Shown in pieces: positions 6,870 through 10,303 of a DNA stretch of 10,303 nucleotides (positions within the stretch are counted from its first letter, which is position 1; each line of letters opens with the position of its first letter). The stretch spans positions 1-10,303 of the forward strand of contig SBAT01000356.1 of assembly GCA_005240105.1 (NCBI GenBank). Reading direction: 5' to 3'. Source of the DNA: Chloroflexota bacterium. GTDB taxonomy: Bacteria; Cyanobacteriota; Vampirovibrionia; Obscuribacterales; Obscuribacteraceae. Position numbers and translations under genes: made by a program. The notes beneath the pieces were generated by a model that worked only from the letters and a program-made list of their open reading frames with translations, made no database searches and was not told where the DNA came from.

Positions 6870-9818
6870 CTATACGGAATACCCCACTGTCAGCGTCCTT
6901 TGTCCATCACCTTTAATGTCGCAGACTTTCTTGAAGCGCTCGGCTTCAATTGGGCTGGGAAGCCAGAGAATGTCTCCAGCACTGAGTTTCAGGACAGCTT
7001 TGCCGCTTTCCATGGCGACATTAAGACGATGAAGGTTAATCGTCCTAATAAGCTCAGCTAAACGCTCGTCGCCCCAACGCTGTCTGGCAATTGACTCTAG
7101 TGTTTCACCTTGCTTGACGGTATATGGGCTGCGGCGTGGCGTATAACCAAAGCCGGGATCCTTTTGTCCAGAAGCTTGGCTCTCACCCTGAGTCTGTTGT
7201 CCTTCTTTGTCGTCTCTTGTTACTTTGCCATCTTTGACAGAACCACCGACACCGACCGATTGCCCCACTATCACTGCTGCCGGAGTCACGCTGCTATCAC
7301 CAATTACACCGGCAGAAGCACCATTGGTATTGCCACCTACTCTTCTGCCACCATCAACAATCGAGCTACCACCATTTGATTTGGTGCCCTCGACATTCTT
7401 AATACCATCTACACCCTTGCCACCATCCGCTATCGAGCTGCCACCATTTGACTTGACACCCTCAACATTCTTAACACCTTCCACTCTCTTACCACCATCG
7501 GCTATCGAGCTGCCACCATTTGATTTGGTGCCATCGACATTCTTGACACCTTCCACTCTCTTGCCACCATCAGCTATCGAGCTGCCACCATTTGATTTGG
7601 TGCCATCGAAATTCTTGACACCTTCCACTCTCTTGCCACCATCGGCAATCGAGCTGCCGCCATTTGACTTGACGCCCTCAACATTCTTGACGCCTTCTAC
7701 TCTCTTGCCACCATCAGCAAAGTTACTGCCACCCTGGACTCTTGTACCTTCAATGGCTTTTCTGCCATCCGGCTTTGTGCCAAAGCCTTTGGTGCCTTCA
7801 CCTCTGGCGCCTACACCGGAGCCTGCTCCACCAATTCGTCCTGAAATTGGAATGAATGGACCAACATCACCACCAGCTGCACTGCCGCCCGAAACAGCTT
7901 TGACAGGTGTCCATTTGTCGGTGACCGACGAGTGGGCTCCAGGAGCCTTGTCAGAGATCAAATCCGCCAAACGTCGTCCTGTAGACTGCCCAGTGAAATG
8001 ATTAATTGAACTGCCACCAAAATTCTTTCCGACGGCTTTGACTGTTGGGTCTTTCACTTCTTGCAAAGATTTTCCGAAGCTGTTTAAAGAACCGTTGGCT
8101 GTCTTATTCAAATTACCAGGAGCAACCCTAAACACATTCACTAACGGGTTTCCACCCAAGACATTTGGTCTGGCAAGGGAATTGAACGGTTGTTGTTGCA
8201 AATTTGGTACTGACAGTTGTTTGGTCAACGAGTTGCTCGGATTATTGAGAAGGCTTTGGTAGTTATGCTGAGACGCTTGTGATAGCGGTGCTTGCAGCCT
8301 AGAGAATTCTGCAACTCGACCTGGAGTAATTTGTTCCATCCGTGATAGTGGCGACACCTGCATTGCAGGCTTCATGTCGTAGTAGTTCTGAGACACGCGA
8401 GAAGCAGCAATAGCATCAGGGGCCATTTGTCTTGCTTGTGACATTGGCACTGTCAACGAACGGTCATTGGCAAAAGAAAAAGCCTGTGGAAGTAATGCGC
8501 GCTGATCGATGCTCCTTGGCAGTGCGACTTCCTGCGCTTGCGCTCGCGTGGCGAAGGGCATCGGACGGACATCTAGCTGCGAACGGACTTCAGACTCCGG
8601 ACGGACAGAGATGCTGGGCATAGTTATATTCGGCACGACTTGCCTTGTCGTAACCTGATCCGGCTGACTTCTAGTGCTAGAGACTTGCTCCGAAGACCCG
8701 CCGATAGAACGACTTGCTGGATTGCCACCGTATGAACTGCCGGCAGAACCGCTTTCAGAACCTGGGTGTCCACTCCCTCCGCCTGGACGAGTCATGTCCG
8801 CAGTCCAATTTCGTCCGTTTGTATTGTCCTTGTTGTCTTTGCTGTCTTTTTGCTCTCTGTGGCATCCTTGTCCATCCGTTGGACAAGGCTTATCGAATTC
8901 TTGAATCTTTCGCTCCAGATCTGCACGATCTTTCGTGTTTCGATCTTGCAAATCCATGATCTTCGGTCCCATACCTGCCCTATCAATCGCGACGTTAGAG
9001 CCGGATGTCGTAATATTTGTCTTCAGGCTTTTTGAATCACCACCAAGATCAAATACTGGTCGAGTAGTGCCTATTCCATCCTTGTTAGGTTCTGCGTTTG
9101 GATCTAACTTCTGCAGCGTTCCACCTGTAAACACATATGATTCACGAGTATCCGCACTACCAATCGATCTTTCAACACCATCCTTACGCTCAACAATTTG
9201 TCCGTCTTTTAAGGAGTAAGTTACTTTTCCCTCACTAGTGCTGATAGTCAGTTTTCTTTCTGAAGACTTTACATTGAATGATCCTTCAGGAGTTTCAAAT
9301 TTCAGCTTAGCCGGCGTATTGGAAAGATCAATCTTACCGCTATCTATACCCTTCTGAATCGAATCGGTGGCTGCGGTCTTCTTCGATTCCGAAGTATAAC
9401 GGAGCGCCGACATTTCCGGCGTCAAAGCGGCAAGTCTCTCGGTCGTCGATTTTAATACGGCTGCCCTTTTTTCCGGACTGGCACAGTGGACACTGTCTAT
9501 CGTCCTATGCAAATCGTTCAGAGTTTTGCTATGGTCCTTGGCCATGGACTGAAGATCTTTCAGGGAACCCTTTTCGAGTTGTTCGCGAAACCTTTTTTCC
9601 TCCGGGGATAGCGGTTCTGTCTTTTTGGCTTCAGTGCTTTCCACTTTGGGCAGAGCATACATCTCCTGGACAAATCCGGAAACGCCACTTGTTGCCGGCG
9701 CTTCCTTTTTCACCACCTCAGTCGGGAGATAAATATCCATAGACGCCGAAGCAGTCAATAAAATCGGCTTGGCTTCGGCCTCTATCTTTTTTGTCTCGAT
9801 TTGGATATCACCTGACAC
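6870..9818 (-). CDS. Large low-complexity protein with tandem repeats and C-terminal LysM domain
   Basis: The frame extends to a TTG at 9893 (1007 residues). I prefer GTG 9818 (982 residues), which has AGAAGG nine bases upstream. Numbered from 9893: residues 85-185 are charged and helical; 190-262 are beta-rich (FETPEGSFNVKSSERKLTISTSEGKVTYSL); 335-420 are Gly/Ser/Asp-rich with two nearby cysteines (C337, C344); 420-620 are Gln/Ser/Asn-rich; 665-720 are Gly-rich. Residues 721-858 hold 24-residue repeats (GGSSIADGGKRVEGVKNVEG and variants). Residues 923-980 are a LysM domain (YTVKQGETLESIARQRWGDE ... LSAGDILWLPS), followed by a 27-residue tail. No signal peptide or transmembrane helix is visible with any start, so how LysM would reach peptidoglycan is unclear. 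I recognise no named family; a structural or scaffold role at the envelope is an inference. Confidence 0.88.
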   Translation of the reverse strand: MSGDIQIETKKIEAEAKPILLTASASMDIYLPTEVVKKEAPATSGVSGFVQEMYALPKVESTEAKKTEPLSPEEKRFREQLEKGSLKDLQSMAKDHSKTLNDLHRTIDSVHCASPEKRAAVLKSTTERLAALTPEMSALRYTSESKKTAATDSIQKGIDSGKIDLSNTPAKLKFETPEGSFNVKSSERKLTISTSEGKVTYSLKDGQIVERKDGVERSIGSADTRESYVFTGGTLQKLDPNAEPNKDGIGTTRPVFDLGGDSKSLKTNITTSGSNVAIDRAGMGPKIMDLQDRNTKDRADLERKIQEFDKPCPTDGQGCHREQKDSKDNKDNTNGRNWTADMTRPGGGSGHPGSESGSAGSSYGGNPASRSIGGSSEQVSSTRSQPDQVTTRQVVPNITMPSISVRPESEVRSQLDVRPMPFATRAQAQEVALPRSIDQRALLPQAFSFANDRSLTVPMSQARQMAPDAIAASRVSQNYYDMKPAMQVSPLSRMEQITPGRVAEFSRLQAPLSQASQHNYQSLLNNPSNSLTKQLSVPNLQQQPFNSLARPNVLGGNPLVNVFRVAPGNLNKTANGSLNSFGKSLQEVKDPTVKAVGKNFGGSSINHFTGQSTGRRLADLISDKAPGAHSSVTDKWTPVKAVSGGSAAGGDVGPFIPISGRIGGAGSGVGARGEGTKGFGTKPDGRKAIEGTRVQGGSNFADGGKRVEGVKNVEGVKSNGGSSIADGGKRVEGVKNFDGTKSNGGSSIADGGKRVEGVKNVDGTKSNGGSSIADGGKRVEGVKNVEGVKSNGGSSIADGGKGVDGIKNVEGTKSNGGSSIVDGGRRVGGNTNGASAGVIGDSSVTPAAVIVGQSVGVGGSVKDGKVTRDDKEGQQTQGESQASGQKDPGFGYTPRRSPYTVKQGETLESIARQRWGDERLAELIRTINLHRLNVAMESGKAVLKLSAGDILWLPSPIEAERFKKVCDIKGDGQRTLTVGYSV
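7326..7733 (-). repeat. 72-bp in-frame tandem repeat array, about 5.6 copies
   Basis: Starting at 7733 and reading leftwards, five full 72-bp units (7733-7374) and a degenerate partial sixth encode 24-residue units of the form GGSSIADGGKRVEGVKNVEG plus VKSN. Adjacent central units differ at only about 3 of 72 bases. The Ile-Ala-Asp stretch is encoded by different synonymous codons in different units (Ala as GCC, GCT, GCG), so the protein sequence is kept while the DNA drifts. Amino-acid differences cluster at one place: NVEGV, NVDGT, NFDGT, NVEGT. Confidence 0.9.
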
Positions 9819-9827
9819 AGACGATTT

Positions 9828-9833
9828 CCTTCT
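9828..9833 (-). promoter_or_regulatory. Ribosome binding site AGAAGG deciding the GTG start
   Basis: Minus-strand AGAAGG is separated by nine bases from the in-frame GTG at 9818. The upstream TTG at 9893 would sit almost on the transcription start predicted from the promoter at 9899-9927 and has no ribosome binding site, so the GTG is favoured. Confidence 0.45.
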
Positions 9834-9898
9834 AGTAAAAGTGGTTGGGGTCTCGCCGCTTCCGCATCCATGACCGTCAACCACAGGGTTCAAGTAGA

Positions 9899-9927
9899 TC
9901 TATACTTGCGCCCTCTAGATTGGACAA
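9899..9927 (-). promoter_or_regulatory. Promoter candidate for the large LysM gene
   Basis: On the minus strand, TTGTCC (9927-9922) is followed after exactly 17 bp by TATAGA (9904-9899); each box matches 4 of 6 consensus positions. The -35 lies within a direct repeat of TGGACAAAA (9921-9929 and 9931-9939, plus-strand reading). If real, it makes the LysM gene and the 226-residue gene a unit separable from the upstream TPR gene. Confidence 0.4.
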
Positions 9928-9939
9928 AAATGGACAAAA
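9921..9939. repeat. Direct repeat of TGGACAAAA with 10-bp period
   Basis: Two identical 9-bp copies start exactly 10 bp apart, one helical turn, overlapping and just upstream of the -35 box of the LysM promoter candidate. This spacing suits a regulator binding on one face of the DNA, but two copies of an A-rich 9-mer could also arise by chance or slippage. Confidence 0.45.
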
Positions 9940-9960
9940 TTACTTAGATAAAAGATTAAA

Positions 9961-10303
9961 TCAAGGCTTTGCCGGCGGTAAATCTGCCTTGGCAAACACG
10001 TCTTTATCCAGCTCTTCAGCAGCCTTTTTATGAGTTTCAGACGCCTTAACCTCACCCAGCTGCTTTTCCGCAAACGAGAGTAGAGCAAGGGTTTCAGGGT
10101 TTTTGTCGTCCTTCTTCAAAGCGTCTTTCAAAAGGGTTTCTGCCTTGTCGTACTGCTGAGCCCAAATAAGCACGCGTGGCACAGCTGTCTTTGCCCTGGC
10201 TGTCTTATCTACCTTTTCCGCCATCAGCGCAGCGCGGTAAGCCTCGTCGCCCGAGCCCATAGCAATGGCCGCCCGGGACAAAGGCTCCCACGCTTCATAA
10301 AGA
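9961..10303 (-). CDS. TPR-like protein, 5' partial
   Basis: The frame is open to the right edge (the last codons read LYEAWEPLSRAAIAMG towards the interior), so the gene begins outside the window; the TTG at 10281 is only an internal codon. About 113 C-terminal residues are visible. They hold paired amphipathic helices with tetratricopeptide-style spacing: AQQYDKAETLLKDALKKDDKNPETLALLSFAEKQLGEVKASETHKKAAEEL. A short Ala/Pro/Lys tail follows (ADLPPAKP). TPR arrays mediate protein-protein contacts, and the partner cannot be told from here. The gene lies 67-142 bp upstream of the large LysM gene on the same strand, so read-through into it is possible, although a separate promoter candidate lies in the gap. 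I see no terminator after its TGA. Confidence 0.75.
   Translation of the reverse strand, partial: LYEAWEPLSRAAIAMGSGDEAYRAALMAEKVDKTARAKTAVPRVLIWAQQYDKAETLLKDALKKDDKNPETLALLSFAEKQLGEVKASETHKKAAEELDKDVFAKADLPPAKP

Noticed and set aside
6622..7032. Plus-strand 136-codon frame across the junction of the two minus-strand genes
   Set aside because: It runs opposite to two well-supported genes, has no ribosome binding site and no recognisable domain, and its composition reflects the complement of coding sequence.
7326..7733. Possible CRISPR array because of regular repeats
   Set aside because: The 72-bp units abut without unique spacers and stay in frame inside a long coding sequence, so this is a coding tandem repeat.
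7207..8001. Plus-strand frame of 264 codons, Pro-rich, with repeats of the type LPPSAIELPPFDL
   Set aside because: It is the antisense reading of the 72-bp repeat array and Gly-rich region of the large LysM gene. The repeat keeps any frame open, and the Pro-rich repeats are the complement of Gly codons. The minus-strand frame is far longer and ends in a LysM domain.

Overview
The window reads as a moderate-GC bacterial chromosome fragment. The GT9 heptosyltransferase-like gene favours an organism with an outer membrane. The mix of an M16 peptidase unit, large no-homology LysM proteins, a TPR protein and a dispersed-looking palindromic repeat would suit an environmental lineage such as Obscuribacterales (Vampirovibrionia, non-photosynthetic relatives of Cyanobacteria). 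That placement is a low-confidence guess from gene style, because no marker gene is present.

Left part, plus strand (1-4245): the C-terminal part or most of an M16-family protein lacking the zinc motif enters from the left edge. A 207-bp spacer follows, with a sigma70-like promoter and a small palindrome. Then come a single-pass membrane protein with a C-terminal LysM domain and a DinG/XPD-type helicase. The helicase start codon directly follows the LysM stop codon in the same frame, so the two are almost certainly co-transcribed and translationally coupled.

Middle (4246-5168): a nested, imperfect palindromic repeat of about 330 bp (MITE/REP-like), then a 101-codon hypothetical gene on the minus strand and a short intergenic stretch.

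Right part (5169-10303): a plus-strand GT9 glycosyltransferase converges on and overlaps by 8 bp a minus-strand unit. That unit holds, in transcription order, the C-terminal part of a TPR-like protein (enters from the right edge), a promoter candidate, a roughly 980-residue low-complexity protein and a 226-residue hypothetical protein. The large protein has a 72-bp/24-residue tandem repeat array and a C-terminal LysM domain.

Functionally the window leans towards the cell envelope (two LysM proteins of different architecture, a GT9 enzyme, an M16 protein) plus one DNA-repair-type helicase. No CRISPR, phage, transposase, rRNA or tRNA is visible. The best leads are the LysM-repeat protein with its small partner, the DinG homologue missing one of four iron-sulphur cysteines, the LysM-DinG coupling, and the nested palindrome.
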